Positions 45,240 through 55,822 of a stretch of DNA of 64,000 nt are shown here, piece by piece. The notes below the pieces were generated by a model that saw only the letters and a program-made list of their open reading frames with translations, searched no databases and was not told the origin of the DNA. This DNA is from Neobacillus vireti. GTDB taxonomy: Bacteria; Bacillota; Bacilli; Bacillales; Cytobacillaceae. The stretch's first letter is position 1. The number at the start of each line of letters is the position of its first letter. Position numbers and translations under genes: made by a program. The stretch lies in NCBI RefSeq assembly GCF_001026695.1, contig NZ_LDNB01000012.1, positions 205,813-269,812 on the forward strand, given 5' to 3'.

Positions 45240-46598
45240 ATGCAGGAGCAAAGATATCTATCCGTAAATGCTTTAACTAAATACATAAAACGAAAATTTG
45301 ATGCTGATCCACATTTACATGATGTGCATGTTAGAGGCGAAATATCAAATTTTAAACAGCATTCGAGCGGTCATATGTATTTTACATTAAAGGATGAAAA
45401 GGCACGAATTCTTGCGGTTATGTTTGCCAGCCAGTCTCGGTTTATGAAATTCACACCAGAAAATGGTATGAAAGTGATTGTAAAAGGCGATATTACCGTG
45501 TACGAACCAAGCGGACAGTATCAAATCTATATTAGAGAAATGCAGCCTGACGGCATTGGAGAATTATTTCTAGCCTATGAGCAGTTAAAACAAAGGTTGG
45601 AGGCAGAGGGACTGTTTGCAATTGAGCACAAAAAGACATTACCCCAGTATCCAAGAACGGTTGGCGTGATTACTTCTCCAACGGGTGCAGCGGTAAGAGA
45701 CGTCATCACGACAATTAAAAGGCGATATCCAATTGCCAATATTCTTGTTTTCCCTGCCCTTGTTCAAGGTGATAATGCAGCACCCTCCATTGTGAAAGCA
45801 ATTGATAAAGCAAATGGGATAAAGGAAATAGATGTTTTGATCATCGGGCGTGGTGGAGGCTCTATTGAGGAATTATGGGCCTTCAATGAGGAACAGGTTG
45901 CCCGAGCGATTTTTTCCTCAAGGATTCCGATTATTTCGGCCGTTGGTCATGAAACAGATTTTACGATTGCAGATTTTGTAGCGGACCTTAGGGCGCCGAC
46001 TCCGACAGGTGCTGCTGAGCTCGCTGTTCCGCATATTGAGGAATTAATGGACCGAATTTTGCAGCGGCAGACTCGTCTTTTAAGAGCCATGCAGGAAAAG
46101 TTCCGATATGATAAAGAGCGGTTAAACCGAGTGCAAAAATCATATGCCTTTCGCTATCCACATCGTCTCTATGAACAGAAGCTCGAGCAAGTTGACAAAT
46201 TAACTGAAAGGCTTGTCCGTGGCACGTCCAGGTTATCTGAATTAAAAAAAGGCCAGTATGAGATCCAATATAAACGTTTGCAGCGAAACCATCCGAACGA
46301 AGCATTACTTGAAGCTAAAAATCAGTTCAGACGCAGACAAAAAGATATGAACCGGTCTATGCTTCAAATATTTTCGAAAAAACAAACTGATTTCAATCAT
46401 GTTCTCTCAACTTTACAAGCCTTAAGCCCTTTGAAAATAATGGAACGAGGCTATAGTTTGGCATATACCGAAGATTACAACCTTGTTAAATCGGTTAAAC
46501 AAGTTAAGGTAAACGAGCGGGTTCAGATTCAATTATCAGACGGAAGTCTATACTGTAATGTGGAGAATATAAAGGAGAGCGGAAAAAGTGACGAATGA
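45240..46598 (+). CDS. xseA: Exodeoxyribonuclease VII large subunit
   Basis: A 452-residue subunit with an N-terminal OB domain ([18 protein letters not shown]), the catalytic domain with [11 protein letters not shown] and [26 protein letters not shown], and a C-terminal coiled coil. Degrades single-stranded DNA to oligonucleotides. Its end overlaps xseB. Confidence 0.96.
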   Translation: MQEQRYLSVNALTKYIKRKFDADPHLHDVHVRGEISNFKQHSSGHMYFTLKDEKARILAVMFASQSRFMKFTPENGMKVIVKGDITVYEPSGQYQIYIREMQPDGIGELFLAYEQLKQRLEAEGLFAIEHKKTLPQYPRTVGVITSPTGAAVRDVITTIKRRYPIANILVFPALVQGDNAAPSIVKAIDKANGIKEIDVLIIGRGGGSIEELWAFNEEQVARAIFSSRIPIISAVGHETDFTIADFVADLRAPTPTGAAELAVPHIEELMDRILQRQTRLLRAMQEKFRYDKERLNRVQKSYAFRYPHRLYEQKLEQVDKLTERLVRGTSRLSELKKGQYEIQYKRLQRNHPNEALLEAKNQFRRRQKDMNRSMLQIFSKKQTDFNHVLSTLQALSPLKIMERGYSLAYTEDYNLVKSVKQVKVNERVQIQLSDGSLYCNVENIKESGKSDE

Positions 46599-46821
46599 AA
46601 AGAAATTATCTTTTGAAGACGCCATGACGAAACTGGAACAAATCGTCGATAAGCTTGAAGAAGGAGATGTTCCATTAGAAGAGGCGATTACTTTTTATAA
46701 AGAAGGAATGGAATTATCAAAAATTTGTCATGACAAATTGAAAAGTGTTGAAGAGCAACTTACTCAAATCATAACGGAGGATGGGCGAACGGAGAACTTT
46801 TCGATTGAAGAGGAGGAATAA
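46588..46821 (+). CDS. xseB: Exodeoxyribonuclease VII small subunit
   Basis: A 77-residue two-helix subunit ([18 protein letters not shown]) that wraps the XseA coiled coil. GTG start at 46588 after AAAGGAG; overlaps xseA by 11 bases. Confidence 0.95.
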   Translation: MTNEKKLSFEDAMTKLEQIVDKLEEGDVPLEEAITFYKEGMELSKICHDKLKSVEEQLTQIITEDGRTENFSIEEEE

Positions 46822-46824
46822 AAC

Positions 46825-47718
46825 TTGGAAACCAGGTTACTAGACGCATTTACCGAAGAATATAAACAACTGCTGGAAACGGAGCTTCGTAAGCTGGTCG
46901 AAAAGCTCTTTGCCCCACCTAATATTAAAGAATCGATGATTTATTCTCTTGAAGCAGGCGGCAAGAGAATTCGTCCATTACTGTTATTTGCGACCTTGGA
47001 CGCATATAGCATAGATCCGAAAAAGGGCATGTTGGCAGCTGCGGCAATTGAGATGATTCATACCTATTCCTTAATCCATGATGACCTGCCTAGTATGGAT
47101 AATGACGATTTACGACGCGGGAAGCCGACCAATCACAAAGTCTTCGGTGATGCGGTTGCTATATTGGCTGGCGATGCTTTATTAACGTATAGTTTTGAAG
47201 TTATCGGGAAAATCCCATCTGATTTCGCTTCTCCCGATACCTTGCTAAAGGTGATCATTGAAATGGCGAAAGCAGCCGGGGCCGAAGGAATGGTTGGGGG
47301 TCAAGTTGCAGATATGGAGGGCGAAGGGAAGTCTTTAACCCTTCATGAACTTGAGTATATTCATATTCATAAGACAGGTAAGCTGCTGCGATTTAGTGTG
47401 ATAGCAGGGGCGATCTTGGCAGGTGCAACGGAGAGCCAATTAGAACACCTTTCTGCCTTTTCGCATCACCTTGGTATTGCTTTTCAAATCCAGGATGATA
47501 TTCTTGATTTAGTTGGTAATCAACAATTAATTGGCAAGACTGTTGGCAGTGATACGGCAAATCATAAAAGTACATATCCTCAATTACTATCATTAGAAGG
47601 TGCTAAGCAAGCGCTGGATAAGGAAATAAACCAAGCGAAAGTACATCTAAGAAAGACAGGCTTACAGACAAACCTCTTAGAGGAAATAACGGATTTAATT
47701 GCATCAAGAGACCATTAA
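46825..47718 (+). CDS. ispA: Farnesyl diphosphate synthase
   Basis: A 297-residue trans-prenyltransferase joining isopentenyl diphosphate to make farnesyl diphosphate. First Asp-rich motif DDLPSMDNDD, second DDILD, plus GGKRIRP. TTG start at 46825 after GAGGAGG, three bases after xseB, so co-transcribed with xseAB. Confidence 0.95.
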   Translation: METRLLDAFTEEYKQLLETELRKLVEKLFAPPNIKESMIYSLEAGGKRIRPLLLFATLDAYSIDPKKGMLAAAAIEMIHTYSLIHDDLPSMDNDDLRRGKPTNHKVFGDAVAILAGDALLTYSFEVIGKIPSDFASPDTLLKVIIEMAKAAGAEGMVGGQVADMEGEGKSLTLHELEYIHIHKTGKLLRFSVIAGAILAGATESQLEHLSAFSHHLGIAFQIQDDILDLVGNQQLIGKTVGSDTANHKSTYPQLLSLEGAKQALDKEINQAKVHLRKTGLQTNLLEEITDLIASRDH

Positions 47719-47760
47719 AAACCGGTTATACAGTGCTAAGCCTTTTATCATAAAGGGAAT

Positions 47761-47789
47761 TTGAGGCAATGAATTAAGTATGTTATAAT
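47761..47789 (+). promoter_or_regulatory. Sigma-A promoter between ispA and dxs
   Basis: TTGAGG (47761-47766), 17 bases, TATAAT (47784-47789). The only strong promoter seen before dxs, but a terminator-like hairpin follows about 30 bases later. Confidence 0.6.
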
Positions 47790-47817
47790 TGTTTTCAATG
47801 TAGAAAACTTTGACAAT

Positions 47818-47852
47818 GCCGTTATCACTACCTGTGTTAGCGGCTATTTTTT
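47818..47852 (+). terminator. Terminator or attenuator before dxs
   Basis: GCCGTTA and TAGCGGC stem (one T.G pair) with a 13-base loop, then TATTTTTT. It may end ispA transcripts, or attenuate those starting at the promoter just upstream. Confidence 0.7.
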
Positions 47853-47887
47853 AAAGAAAAGAAAGTATAAATTTTGACTTCGAGAAC

Positions 47888-48010
47888 TGTCTAGCTTCAG
47901 CGCCTAGCCCCTCGAGGTCACAAGCCAATCCGTCCAAAAGGTTAAAGAACAACCTTTCGGCCGGCTCGTCTTGTGCTTGTCGGGGCTGACCAAGGCGCTT
48001 GCGCTTTTCT
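47888..48010. repeat. Dispersed repeat, copy 4, upstream of dxs
   Basis: TGTCTAGCTTCAGCGCCTAG, CAAGCCAATCCGTCC, a hairpin AAAGGTT...AACCTTT, GCCGGCTCGTCTTGTGC and AAGGCGCTTGCGCTTTTCTT. Ends 32 bases before the dxs start, so it forms most of the dxs leader. Confidence 0.87.
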
Positions 48011-48042
48011 TAAGAAAAAGTATGAAAGTGAGTGGTCCAAAA

Positions 48043-49938
48043 ATGGATCTATTAGCAATAAAAGACCCGTCCTTTTTAAAAGGGATGTCGAATAAAGAAC
48101 TGGAGGCTTTGAGTAAGGATGTTCGCCAATTCTTAATTGAAAAGCTATCTGTAACCGGAGGCCATATTGGACCGAATTTAGGTGTTGTTGAATTAACTAT
48201 CGCTTTACATAAATGTTTTAACAGCCCAAAGGATAAAATTATTTGGGATGTTGGGCATCAGTCCTATGTCCATAAAATATTAACTGGCAGAGCGTGTGAT
48301 TTTGATACATTAAGACAATTCAAAGGTTTGTGCGGTTTTCCGAAACGAATTGAAAGTGAGCATGATGTGTGGGAAACAGGACACAGCTCCACCTCACTTT
48401 CTGCGGCGATGGGAATGGCGATTGCCCGGGATTTAAAAAAGGAAAAATCCTTCGTTGTACCGGTTATTGGCGATGGTGCCTTAACAGGCGGGATGGCATT
48501 AGAAGCCCTAAATCATATTGGTCATGAGAAAAAGGATATGATTGTGATTTTAAATGATAACGAAATGTCGATTGCTCCAAATGTTGGGGCGCTGCATAAT
48601 ATTCTCGGTCAATTGCGGACAGCTGGAAAATATCAATGGGTGAAAGATGAACTGGAAGTTCTGCTGAAAAAGGTGCCAGCTGTTGGTGGTAAACTTGCGG
48701 CAACCGCGGAACGGATAAAAGACAGTCTAAAGTATTTATTCGTTTCTGGCATGTTCTTTGAAGAGCTAGGTTTCACTTATTTAGGTCCAATTGATGGTCA
48801 TAATTTTGACGATTTATTTGAGAATCTTAGTTATGCTAAAAAGACGGCCGGCCCCGTCCTCCTCCATGTAATAACGAAAAAGGGAAAAGGGTTTCAACCG
48901 GCAGAAACTGATAAAACAGGTACGTGGCATGGTACAGGTCCATACAAGATGGACACAGGTGCCTTTGTAAAGCCAAACAAAATTCAGCCTCCAGCGTGGA
49001 GCAGCTTAGTCAGCGAAACCGTCCGCAAGCTTGCGCGCGAAGATGAACGAATTGTGGCGATTACACCAGCGATGCCAGTTGGCTCGAAGCTTGAAGGCTT
49101 TGCCAGCGAGTTTCCCGAACGAATGTATGATGTTGGAATCGCTGAGCAGCATGCGGCAACAGTAGCTGCAGGATTAGCGACACAAAATATGAAACCTTTT
49201 TTTGCGATTTACTCGACTTTCTTGCAGCGCGCCTATGACCAGGTTGTTCATGATATTTGCAGGCAAAACTTAAATGTATTTATTGGAATCGACCGTGCCG
49301 GTTTAGTTGGTGCAGATGGTGAAACGCATCAAGGGGTATTCGATATTGCCTTTTTAAGACATATTCCAAACATGATTTTAATGATGCCGAAAGACGAAAA
49401 TGAAGGCCAGCATATGGTTTATACGGCCTTGAATTATGATGATGGCCCAATTGCAATGAGATTCCCGCGCGGCAATGGAATCGGTGTACCAATGGATGAG
49501 AAATTCCAGAGCATTCCTATCGGGACGTGGGAGGTTATCAAGGAAGGCGAAGATGCAGCGATTCTAACTTTTGGAACGACCATTCCAATGGCTATGGAGG
49601 CGGCGATGGCCCTTGAAAAGCAAGGAATCTCCGTGAGGGTGGTCAATGCCCGGTTTATTAAGCCGTTGGATGAAAAGATGCTAACGAAGTTGTTAGAAAA
49701 TAACATCCCTCTCCTTACCATTGAGGAAGCGGTATTGCAAGGCGGATTTGGAAGTGCTGTTCTTGAATATGCTCATGACCAAGGCTATTATCATGCTCAA
49801 ATTGACAGACTTGGAATCCCTGATCAATTTATTGAACATGGGGATGTAGGCTCCCTCCTTGAAGAGATTGGTCTAACCACTGACGGAGTGATCAAGAGAA
49901 TTTCAACACTGGCACGGAAAAAACAACAAAGGGCTTAA
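48043..49938 (+). CDS. dxs: 1-deoxy-D-xylulose-5-phosphate synthase
   Basis: First enzyme of the MEP isoprenoid pathway; joins pyruvate and glyceraldehyde 3-phosphate using thiamine diphosphate. 631 residues from ATG 48043 ([11 protein letters not shown]), matching B. subtilis (633). Motifs: [15 protein letters not shown] (TPP/Mg), [15 protein letters not shown] (catalytic Glu). The ribosome site is poor (GAAAGTGAGTGG); ATG 48022 is an alternative that adds 7 residues. It supplies the precursors used by ispA. Confidence 0.95.
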   Translation: MDLLAIKDPSFLKGMSNKELEALSKDVRQFLIEKLSVTGGHIGPNLGVVELTIALHKCFNSPKDKIIWDVGHQSYVHKILTGRACDFDTLRQFKGLCGFPKRIESEHDVWETGHSSTSLSAAMGMAIARDLKKEKSFVVPVIGDGALTGGMALEALNHIGHEKKDMIVILNDNEMSIAPNVGALHNILGQLRTAGKYQWVKDELEVLLKKVPAVGGKLAATAERIKDSLKYLFVSGMFFEELGFTYLGPIDGHNFDDLFENLSYAKKTAGPVLLHVITKKGKGFQPAETDKTGTWHGTGPYKMDTGAFVKPNKIQPPAWSSLVSETVRKLAREDERIVAITPAMPVGSKLEGFASEFPERMYDVGIAEQHAATVAAGLATQNMKPFFAIYSTFLQRAYDQVVHDICRQNLNVFIGIDRAGLVGADGETHQGVFDIAFLRHIPNMILMMPKDENEGQHMVYTALNYDDGPIAMRFPRGNGIGVPMDEKFQSIPIGTWEVIKEGEDAAILTFGTTIPMAMEAAMALEKQGISVRVVNARFIKPLDEKMLTKLLENNIPLLTIEEAVLQGGFGSAVLEYAHDQGYYHAQIDRLGIPDQFIEHGDVGSLLEEIGLTTDGVIKRISTLARKKQQRA

Positions 49939-49941
49939 CTT

Positions 49942-50772
49942 ATGAAAAATAAAGAACGTTTAGATGTTTTACTCGTAGAACGAGGTTTAATAGAAACAAG
50001 GGAAAAAGCGAAAAGAGCCGTCATGGCGGGTCTGGTTTATACAAATGAAGAACGGCTCGATAAACCTGGAGAAAAGGTCAAGATTGATATCCCGCTAAAC
50101 ATTAAGGGGAAAATGCTCCAGTATGTCAGCCGTGGGGGCTTGAAGCTTGAGAAGGCGCTGAAAATATTTGATGTCAGTGTCCATGATAAAGTGTTATTAG
50201 ATATTGGGGCTTCAACCGGCGGATTTACCGATTGCGCACTGCAAAATGGCGCGAAAATGTCCTATGCTCTTGATGTCGGCTACAACCAGCTTGCGTGGAA
50301 GCTTAGGCAGGACAATCGAGTTGTCGTAATGGAGAGGACTAACTTTCGCTATGTAACCCCTGCTGATTTAACAAGTGAAATGCCGAATTTTGCCTCAATT
50401 GATGTGTCGTTCATATCACTTACCTTAATATTGCCTGTATTAAAGACACTTCTTGTACCGGGAAGTGATATTATCGCCCTTATTAAGCCACAGTTCGAGG
50501 CCGGGCGTGATCAAGTTGGTAAAAAAGGCATTGTGCGTGATGAAAAAGTCCATTTACAGGTAATCGATAAGATCATTACCTTTTCTGTTCAACAAGGATT
50601 CCTTGTCGAAAACCTATCCTTTTCGCCCATTACAGGCGGAGATGGGAATATTGAATTTTTGCTTCATCTTAAATGGGAAGGTGAACAGGACGCAGGTATC
50701 ATTCAGCTCCCAGTCAGTCCTGCTGACGTTGTTAAGGAAGCACATAAAGAATTTCATACAAAGCAAGACTAG
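49942..50772 (+). CDS. yqxC: TlyA family RNA methyltransferase (YqxC)
   Basis: A 276-residue protein: N-terminal S4 RNA-binding domain (about 1-60) followed by an FtsJ-like methyltransferase fold with SAM loop DIGASTGGFTDCALQ and the KPQFEAGR segment. Mycobacterial TlyA 2'-O-methylates rRNA; the bacillar target is unproven. Starts 3 bases after the dxs stop. Confidence 0.93.
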   Translation: MKNKERLDVLLVERGLIETREKAKRAVMAGLVYTNEERLDKPGEKVKIDIPLNIKGKMLQYVSRGGLKLEKALKIFDVSVHDKVLLDIGASTGGFTDCALQNGAKMSYALDVGYNQLAWKLRQDNRVVVMERTNFRYVTPADLTSEMPNFASIDVSFISLTLILPVLKTLLVPGSDIIALIKPQFEAGRDQVGKKGIVRDEKVHLQVIDKIITFSVQQGFLVENLSFSPITGGDGNIEFLLHLKWEGEQDAGIIQLPVSPADVVKEAHKEFHTKQD

Positions 50773-50914
50773 AAGGATAGGCGAATGCCTATCCTTTTTA
50801 TTCATTTATTTTATAAGAATAATGTACAAGGAAATAAAAATGGGCTAACATATGGGTAGATACGACTTTTAATACAAAATACTCTAATGTTTTTAACAAC
50901 CGGGGGTGAAAAAA

Positions 50915-51364
50915 TTGAATAAAGGCCAGCGTCATATTAAGATAAGAGAGATTATTGCCGGCAATGATATTGAGACACAGGACGAACTTGTCGATGAGTT
51001 GAAGAGTGCAGGCTATAATGTGACTCAAGCTACGGTTTCACGCGATATAAAAGAATTACACTTGGTTAAAGTACCATTACTAGATGGCCGTTATAAATAC
51101 AGTCTGCCGGCAGACCAAAGATTTAATCCATTGCAAAAACTTAAACGGTCATTAGTTGACGCATTTGTTAGGATTGATTCAGCAGGGCATTTGTTAGTCA
51201 TGAAGTGCTTGCCGGGCAATGCGATGGCTATTGGTGCACTTATCGATAATCTTGATTGGGAAGAAATATTAGGAACGATATGCGGTGACGATACCATGTT
51301 AATTATTTGTCGGACACCGGAGGATACGGAAGTTGTTACCAACCGATTCCTAGATATGTTGTAA
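50915..51364 (+). CDS. argR: Arginine repressor AhrC/ArgR
   Basis: A 149-residue hexameric regulator: winged-helix DNA-binding half with [17 protein letters not shown], and C-terminal arginine-binding half with [15 protein letters not shown]. Represses arginine synthesis and activates catabolism. TTG 50915 after GGGGGTG gives the B. subtilis length; GTG 50906 lies within that site. Confidence 0.96.
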   Translation: MNKGQRHIKIREIIAGNDIETQDELVDELKSAGYNVTQATVSRDIKELHLVKVPLLDGRYKYSLPADQRFNPLQKLKRSLVDAFVRIDSAGHLLVMKCLPGNAMAIGALIDNLDWEEILGTICGDDTMLIICRTPEDTEVVTNRFLDML

Positions 51365-51379
51365 TTGGGGGAGAGTTCC

Positions 51380-53068
51380 TTGTTAGCAGAATTGTCAATA
51401 AAAAATTTCGCGATAATTGAAGCCCTTTCTATCTCCTTTAATAAGGGATTAACTGTGCTTACTGGGGAAACAGGCGCAGGTAAATCGATTATTATTGATG
51501 CCATTCATTTACTTGCGGGTGGCAGAGGATCCGCAGAGTTTGTCCGCCATGGAGAGGAAAAGGCAGAAATAGAAGGATTATTCCAACTTGATGATCCAGA
51601 CCATCCTGTGCTTAAGAAAGCTTTAGAATTTGGGATAGATATAGAAGAAGAAATGGTTGTATTAAGGCGCGATATTTCCCGAACAGGAAAAAGTGTTTGC
51701 CGTATAAATGGAAAGCTTGTAACGATATCAACACTACGGGAAATTGGACGAACCCTTGTGGATATTCATGGTCAGCATGAACATCAGGAATTGATGGATG
51801 AGACCAAACATTTACAATTGCTTGATCAATTCGGATCAGAAGAAATCATAGCCTCGGAAGGTGAATACCTAAAAGTCTTTCGGCGTTATGAACAAACATT
51901 ACATAAGCTAAAAACTTTAAGTGAAAATGATCAGCAAACGGCCCACCGTTTGGATTTAATTCAATTTCAATTAGATGAAATTCAAAAGGCTGAATTAAAA
52001 CTTCATGAAGATGAAGTGCTTTTTGAGGAAAAAAGAAAACTGGGGAATTTTGAAAGAGTATATGAGGCGATTCAATCAGGTTATGCCGCATTAAATGGAG
52101 ACCAAAAGGGTCTTGATTGGATTGGAATGGTTATGGGGTACCTCGAAGATGCAGCGGCGCTTGATTCAAGCTATAAAGAAATTTCTGATTCCGTATCAAA
52201 TAGTTTTTATCTATTAGAGGATGCAGCAAGTTCATTAAGAAATGAATTGGATGCTTTAGAATACGATCCGGAAAGGCTAAATGAAATTGAAAACCGCTTA
52301 AATGAAATTAACCAGCTTAAACGGAAATATGGCAAAACAATCGATGAAATAGTAGAATATGCTGCGAAAATCGAAGAAGAAATTGAAACGCTCCAAAATA
52401 AAGAAACACATATAGCTGAATTGGAAAAAGAATTAACCTCGATTAGAAAAGACTTAGTTCTTGAAGCTAAGCAATTAACTGAACTTCGGCACAAGTGGGC
52501 TGAAAAGCTAACACTATTAATACATAAAGAATTGAAGGAATTATATATGGCCAAAACCGTTTTTGAAATTCGGTTTGAATCTGACATTCAGCATTTTTCA
52601 AAAAATGGCGTTGACCATGTAGAGTTTTATATTTCAACCAATCCGGGAGAACCATTGAAGCCATTATCAAAAGTCGCTTCTGGAGGTGAGTTATCACGGA
52701 TTATGCTGGCATTAAAGAGTATTTTTTCCAAGCATCAAGGTGTAACCTCGATAATTTTCGATGAAGTAGATACGGGTGTGAGCGGAAGAGTTGCCCAGTC
52801 AATTGCGGAGAAAATTTATAAGGTTGCGATTGATTCCCAGGTTTTATGTATTTCTCATTTACCTCAGGTAGCAGCTATGGCAGATACCCATTTATTTATT
52901 TCAAAGACGATTAAAGGCGGCAGAACGACAACCTCAGTCACACCATTGGCTATTGCAGAAAAAATTAAAGAAATAGGCCGGATGATTTCCGGTGCTGAAA
53001 TTACCGAACTTACGAAACAACATGCTGAGGAATTATTACTTTTAGCGGCAGAAAATAAAATAAGGTGA
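51380..53068 (+). CDS. recN: DNA repair protein RecN
   Basis: A 562-residue SMC-like ATPase acting early at double-strand breaks. Walker A GETGAGKS, a long coiled-coil middle (about 160-370), signature KVASGGELSRIMLALK and Walker B SIIFDEVDTGVSG. TTG 51380 (8 bases after GGGGGAG) gives MLAELSIKNFAII, as in B. subtilis; TTG 51365 is less likely. Confidence 0.96.
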   Translation: MLAELSIKNFAIIEALSISFNKGLTVLTGETGAGKSIIIDAIHLLAGGRGSAEFVRHGEEKAEIEGLFQLDDPDHPVLKKALEFGIDIEEEMVVLRRDISRTGKSVCRINGKLVTISTLREIGRTLVDIHGQHEHQELMDETKHLQLLDQFGSEEIIASEGEYLKVFRRYEQTLHKLKTLSENDQQTAHRLDLIQFQLDEIQKAELKLHEDEVLFEEKRKLGNFERVYEAIQSGYAALNGDQKGLDWIGMVMGYLEDAAALDSSYKEISDSVSNSFYLLEDAASSLRNELDALEYDPERLNEIENRLNEINQLKRKYGKTIDEIVEYAAKIEEEIETLQNKETHIAELEKELTSIRKDLVLEAKQLTELRHKWAEKLTLLIHKELKELYMAKTVFEIRFESDIQHFSKNGVDHVEFYISTNPGEPLKPLSKVASGGELSRIMLALKSIFSKHQGVTSIIFDEVDTGVSGRVAQSIAEKIYKVAIDSQVLCISHLPQVAAMADTHLFISKTIKGGRTTTSVTPLAIAEKIKEIGRMISGAEITELTKQHAEELLLLAAENKIR

Positions 53069-53121
53069 AATTTCAATCATTTAGAGGTCTTTTAGACCAT
53101 TATTTCGTGAAAAATTGAAAT

Positions 53122-53147
53122 GCTATCCATCTTGGGTAGCTTTTTTA
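53122..53147 (+). terminator. recN terminator
   Basis: GCTATCCA and TGGGTAGC form an 8-bp stem, followed by six Ts. Confidence 0.85.
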
Positions 53148-53158
53148 TGTTTATACCA

Positions 53159-53189
53159 GTTATAAATGCTTGTGAACGAGGCAAAATTA
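53159..53189 (+). promoter_or_regulatory. Possible forespore (sigma-F/G) promoter of spoIVB
   Basis: GGCAAAATTA (53180-53189) fits the forespore -10 pattern GGnnAnAnTw; GTTATA (53159-53164) is a weak -35 at about the right distance. spoIVB is forespore-expressed in B. subtilis. Confidence 0.45.
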
Positions 53190-53240
53190 AAGATGTAGCC
53201 ATTTTTACATGTAGCACTAGAAGCGAGGAGAGTGAAAATT

Positions 53241-54530
53241 TTGAGGTTTGAGATAATTAGAAAAATTATTGGTGGAATTCTCCTTGTTTCATTAGTTAGC
53301 CTTATTTTTTTTCAGCCTATGAGTCAATATTTAAGCATTCCTAAGACGATTACTGTTTTTGAAGGACAGGATTACACATTCAATAAGGCTGCCCCGGTAT
53401 CAGCCGCCTTAAATTCTCACAATTCTAAAAACACGCTTGAACAGGAAAAGCAATCGGTTACAGTAAAAGCAACTGAAAAAGGCAAAAATGAAATGCTTTT
53501 AGAATTTGCTGGTATTCCAATAAAAAAGGTCGATGTACATGTCTTAAAAGATTTTCGAGTCATTCCAGGCGGTCAGTCAATAGGTGTCAAATTAAATACA
53601 GTTGGTGTTTTAGTTGTTGGCCACCATTTAATCAATACAGTAGATGGTAAAAAGTCCCCAGGAGAAATTGCAGGAATCAAAATTGGGGATATTATTACTG
53701 AAATTAACGGCAGCAAAATAGAAAAAATGACCGATGTTGCACCTTTTGTACAAACGGCAGGACAAACAGGTAAAGCTCTCGATATCGCTATAAGCAGGGA
53801 AAGTGGAAAACTATCCACCAAACTCACCCCATTAAAGGATAAGGGGGAAAACACCTACAAGCTTGGATTATATATTAGAGATTCAGCTGCAGGAATTGGA
53901 ACCATGACTTTCGTTCACCCTCAATCTAAAAAATATGGTGCCCTTGGGCATGTCATATCAGACATGGATACAAAAAAACCAATCGTGGTCGAGGATGGCC
54001 AAATTGTTCGTTCAACCGTCACTTCTATTGAAAAAGGCAGTAATGGTGATCCCGGTGAAAAGCTTGCCCGTTTCTCAAATGACCGTGAAATCGTTGGGAA
54101 TATCCAAAAAAATAGTCCGTTTGGAATTTTTGGAGAATTAAATGAAGAATTAAAAAATGGCGTTATGGATAAACCACTGCCAATAGCGTTATCCCATCAA
54201 GTCAAAGAAGGACCTGCAAAAATATTAACAGTGGTCAATAACGACCGAGTAGAAGAATTTAATATAGAAATTGTAAGCACAATTCCGCAAAAGTTTCCAG
54301 CTACAAAAGGGATGGTCATAAAAGTAACAGATCCCAGGCTCCTTGAGAAAACAGGAGGAATTGTTCAAGGGATGAGCGGAAGTCCGATTATCCAAGATGG
54401 AAAGCTAATCGGAGCTGTAACACATGTCTTTGTCAATGATCCGACCTCAGGTTATGGGGTGCATATTGAATGGATGCTGAATGAAGCTGGAATTAATATA
54501 TACGAAACACCAAAAAGCAAGGCTAGTTAA
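53241..54530 (+). CDS. spoIVB: SpoIVB peptidase (S55 family)
   Basis: Forespore-secreted serine protease that cleaves SpoIVFA and triggers pro-sigma-K processing. N-terminal membrane helix, a PDZ domain (about 120-200; [20 protein letters not shown]), then the S55 domain with catalytic Ser in [10 protein letters not shown] and His in [13 protein letters not shown] 53241 is 10 bases after GAGGAG, giving about 429 residues; GTG 53232 is only 1 base away from that site. Confidence 0.95.
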   Translation: MRFEIIRKIIGGILLVSLVSLIFFQPMSQYLSIPKTITVFEGQDYTFNKAAPVSAALNSHNSKNTLEQEKQSVTVKATEKGKNEMLLEFAGIPIKKVDVHVLKDFRVIPGGQSIGVKLNTVGVLVVGHHLINTVDGKKSPGEIAGIKIGDIITEINGSKIEKMTDVAPFVQTAGQTGKALDIAISRESGKLSTKLTPLKDKGENTYKLGLYIRDSAAGIGTMTFVHPQSKKYGALGHVISDMDTKKPIVVEDGQIVRSTVTSIEKGSNGDPGEKLARFSNDREIVGNIQKNSPFGIFGELNEELKNGVMDKPLPIALSHQVKEGPAKILTVVNNDRVEEFNIEIVSTIPQKFPATKGMVIKVTDPRLLEKTGGIVQGMSGSPIIQDGKLIGAVTHVFVNDPTSGYGVHIEWMLNEAGINIYETPKSKAS

Positions 54531-54536
54531 TTTATT

Positions 54537-54571
54537 AGCAAAATGGGGTTATTCCCTATTTTGCTTTTTTT
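54537..54571 (+). terminator. spoIVB terminator
   Basis: AGCAAAATGGGG and CCCTATTTTGCT stem, followed by a run of Ts. Confidence 0.88.
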
Positions 54572-54584
54572 ATGTTAAAGAAAA

Positions 54585-54722
54585 TTCGACAAAAATAAGT
54601 AATTTACTGGAAATGAGGCGAATTTCGTCGAAAAGGAGAGAAAAACAAAGAAAAGATAAGATTATAACACTAATTTAAGAAAAATAAAAAAAATCAAAGG
54701 AATTTTTGTTGCATTGTCGAAT
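54585..54722 (+). promoter_or_regulatory. spo0A control region: sigma-H promoter and 0A boxes
   Basis: AAAGGAATT (54696-54704) and GTCGAAT (54716-54722), 11 bases apart, match the sigma-H consensus. TGTCGAA (54715-54721) is a perfect 0A box overlapping that -10. Another perfect 0A box lies inverted at 54585-54591 (TTCGACA), and a one-mismatch site (CGTCGAA) near 54627. This is the arrangement of the sporulation promoter Ps in B. subtilis, under Spo0A~P feedback. Confidence 0.85.
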
Positions 54723-54811
54723 TTGTAAATTAGAATAGAATTAAGAGAATACAGTTGATTATTGATTTTAAGATGAAATAGAGATGAGTTGAACCTGAGG
54801 AGGAACTGGAA

Positions 54812-55603
54812 TTGAAGAAAATAAAAGTTTGTGTGGTTGATGACAATAGGGAGCTAGTTGGATTATTAGAGGATTATATTTCATCCCAAGAAGATATGGA
54901 AGTGGTTGGGATTGCCCATAATGGCCAGGAGTGTTTAGACATGTTAGGGACAGTAGACCCTGATGTTCTGGTTTTAGATATTATTATGCCGCATCTTGAC
55001 GGTTTGGCAGTGCTTGAGCGCCTGCGTGAGTTAAAAAGGGGGGCTCTGCCAAATGTCATAATGCTAACGGCTTTTGGCCAGGAAGATGTGACGAAAAAAG
55101 CTGTTGAACTTGGTGCCTCCTATTTTATTTTGAAACCTTTTGATATGGATAATCTTGGTAACCACATTCGCCAAGTGAGTGGTAACAGTAGTTCGTTTAC
55201 TCGAAAAGCTTCGTCGTCTAGCTATCGTTCTCCAGTGGAACAAAAACCAAAAAATTTAGATGCTAGTATTACAAGCATTATTCATGAAATTGGTGTTCCG
55301 GCACATATTAAAGGCTATTTATACTTGCGTGAAGCCATTTCAATGGTTTACAACGATATCGAGCTGCTTGGTTCAATCACGAAAGTATTATATCCGGATA
55401 TTGCCAAAAAGTATAACACGACAGCAAGCCGAGTTGAGCGTGCGATTCGTCACGCCATTGAGGTTGCTTGGAGCCGAGGTAATATTGACTCCATTTCCAG
55501 TCTTTTCGGATATACTGTCAGCATGTCAAAAGCAAAACCAACCAACTCAGAATTTATTGCCATGGTCGCTGATAAATTACGCCTTGAGCATAAGGCTTCT
55601 TGA
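54812..55603 (+). CDS. spo0A: Sporulation response regulator Spo0A
   Basis: Master regulator of sporulation, 263 residues. Receiver domain with Asp10, Asp11 and phospho-acceptor Asp56 in VLDIIMP; variable linker (about 126-150); effector domain with the recognition helix region [18 protein letters not shown] and SIVEVAW-type sigma contacts; ending [10 protein letters not shown] as in B. subtilis. TTG 54812 lies 8 bases after GAGGAGG. Confidence 0.98.
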   Translation: MKKIKVCVVDDNRELVGLLEDYISSQEDMEVVGIAHNGQECLDMLGTVDPDVLVLDIIMPHLDGLAVLERLRELKRGALPNVIMLTAFGQEDVTKKAVELGASYFILKPFDMDNLGNHIRQVSGNSSSFTRKASSSSYRSPVEQKPKNLDASITSIIHEIGVPAHIKGYLYLREAISMVYNDIELLGSITKVLYPDIAKKYNTTASRVERAIRHAIEVAWSRGNIDSISSLFGYTVSMSKAKPTNSEFIAMVADKLRLEHKAS

Positions 55604-55618
55604 AAGGAAGAATAAATA

Positions 55619-55645
55619 AAAGCCTCAGCAATGAGGCTTTTTATT
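55619..55645. terminator. Bidirectional terminator of spo0A and yycC
   Basis: AAAGCCTCA and TGAGGCTTT with a 4-base loop and T runs on both sides; overlaps the yycC stop. Confidence 0.85.
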
Positions 55646-55784
55646 TTGATGAATAATCATTTTCTAATTCCATTATTTTTTGAATTAGAATATGTTGGGG
55701 CATATGCATAAGCTGTTCTATCGGTACCTTTAATTTTTCGGAAAGCTTAATAGCTGTTTCGGGTGATAATTGTAAGGGTTTCAT
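55641..55784 (-). CDS. yycC: YycC family small protein
   Basis: A 47-residue protein (MKPLQLSPETAIKLSEKLK..., then MHMPQHILIQKIMELE) that matches the short YycC family of bacilli. GGAGGAAT precedes the ATG at 55784. Function unknown. It lies convergent with spo0A and divergent from the phosphodiesterase gene. Confidence 0.87.
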   Translation of the reverse strand: MKPLQLSPETAIKLSEKLKVPIEQLMHMPQHILIQKIMELENDYSSK

Positions 55785-55822
55785 ATGATAATTCCTCCAT
55801 TTTAAAGTTAGGATGTGAAGTT

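Noticed and set aside
47971..48042. N-terminal extension of Dxs
   Set aside because: The extra codons come from the dispersed repeat; homologous Dxs begins at [11 protein letters not shown].
50603..50848. Open frame at the end of the TlyA gene
   Set aside because: Overlaps the real gene in another frame and has no ribosome site or conserved features.
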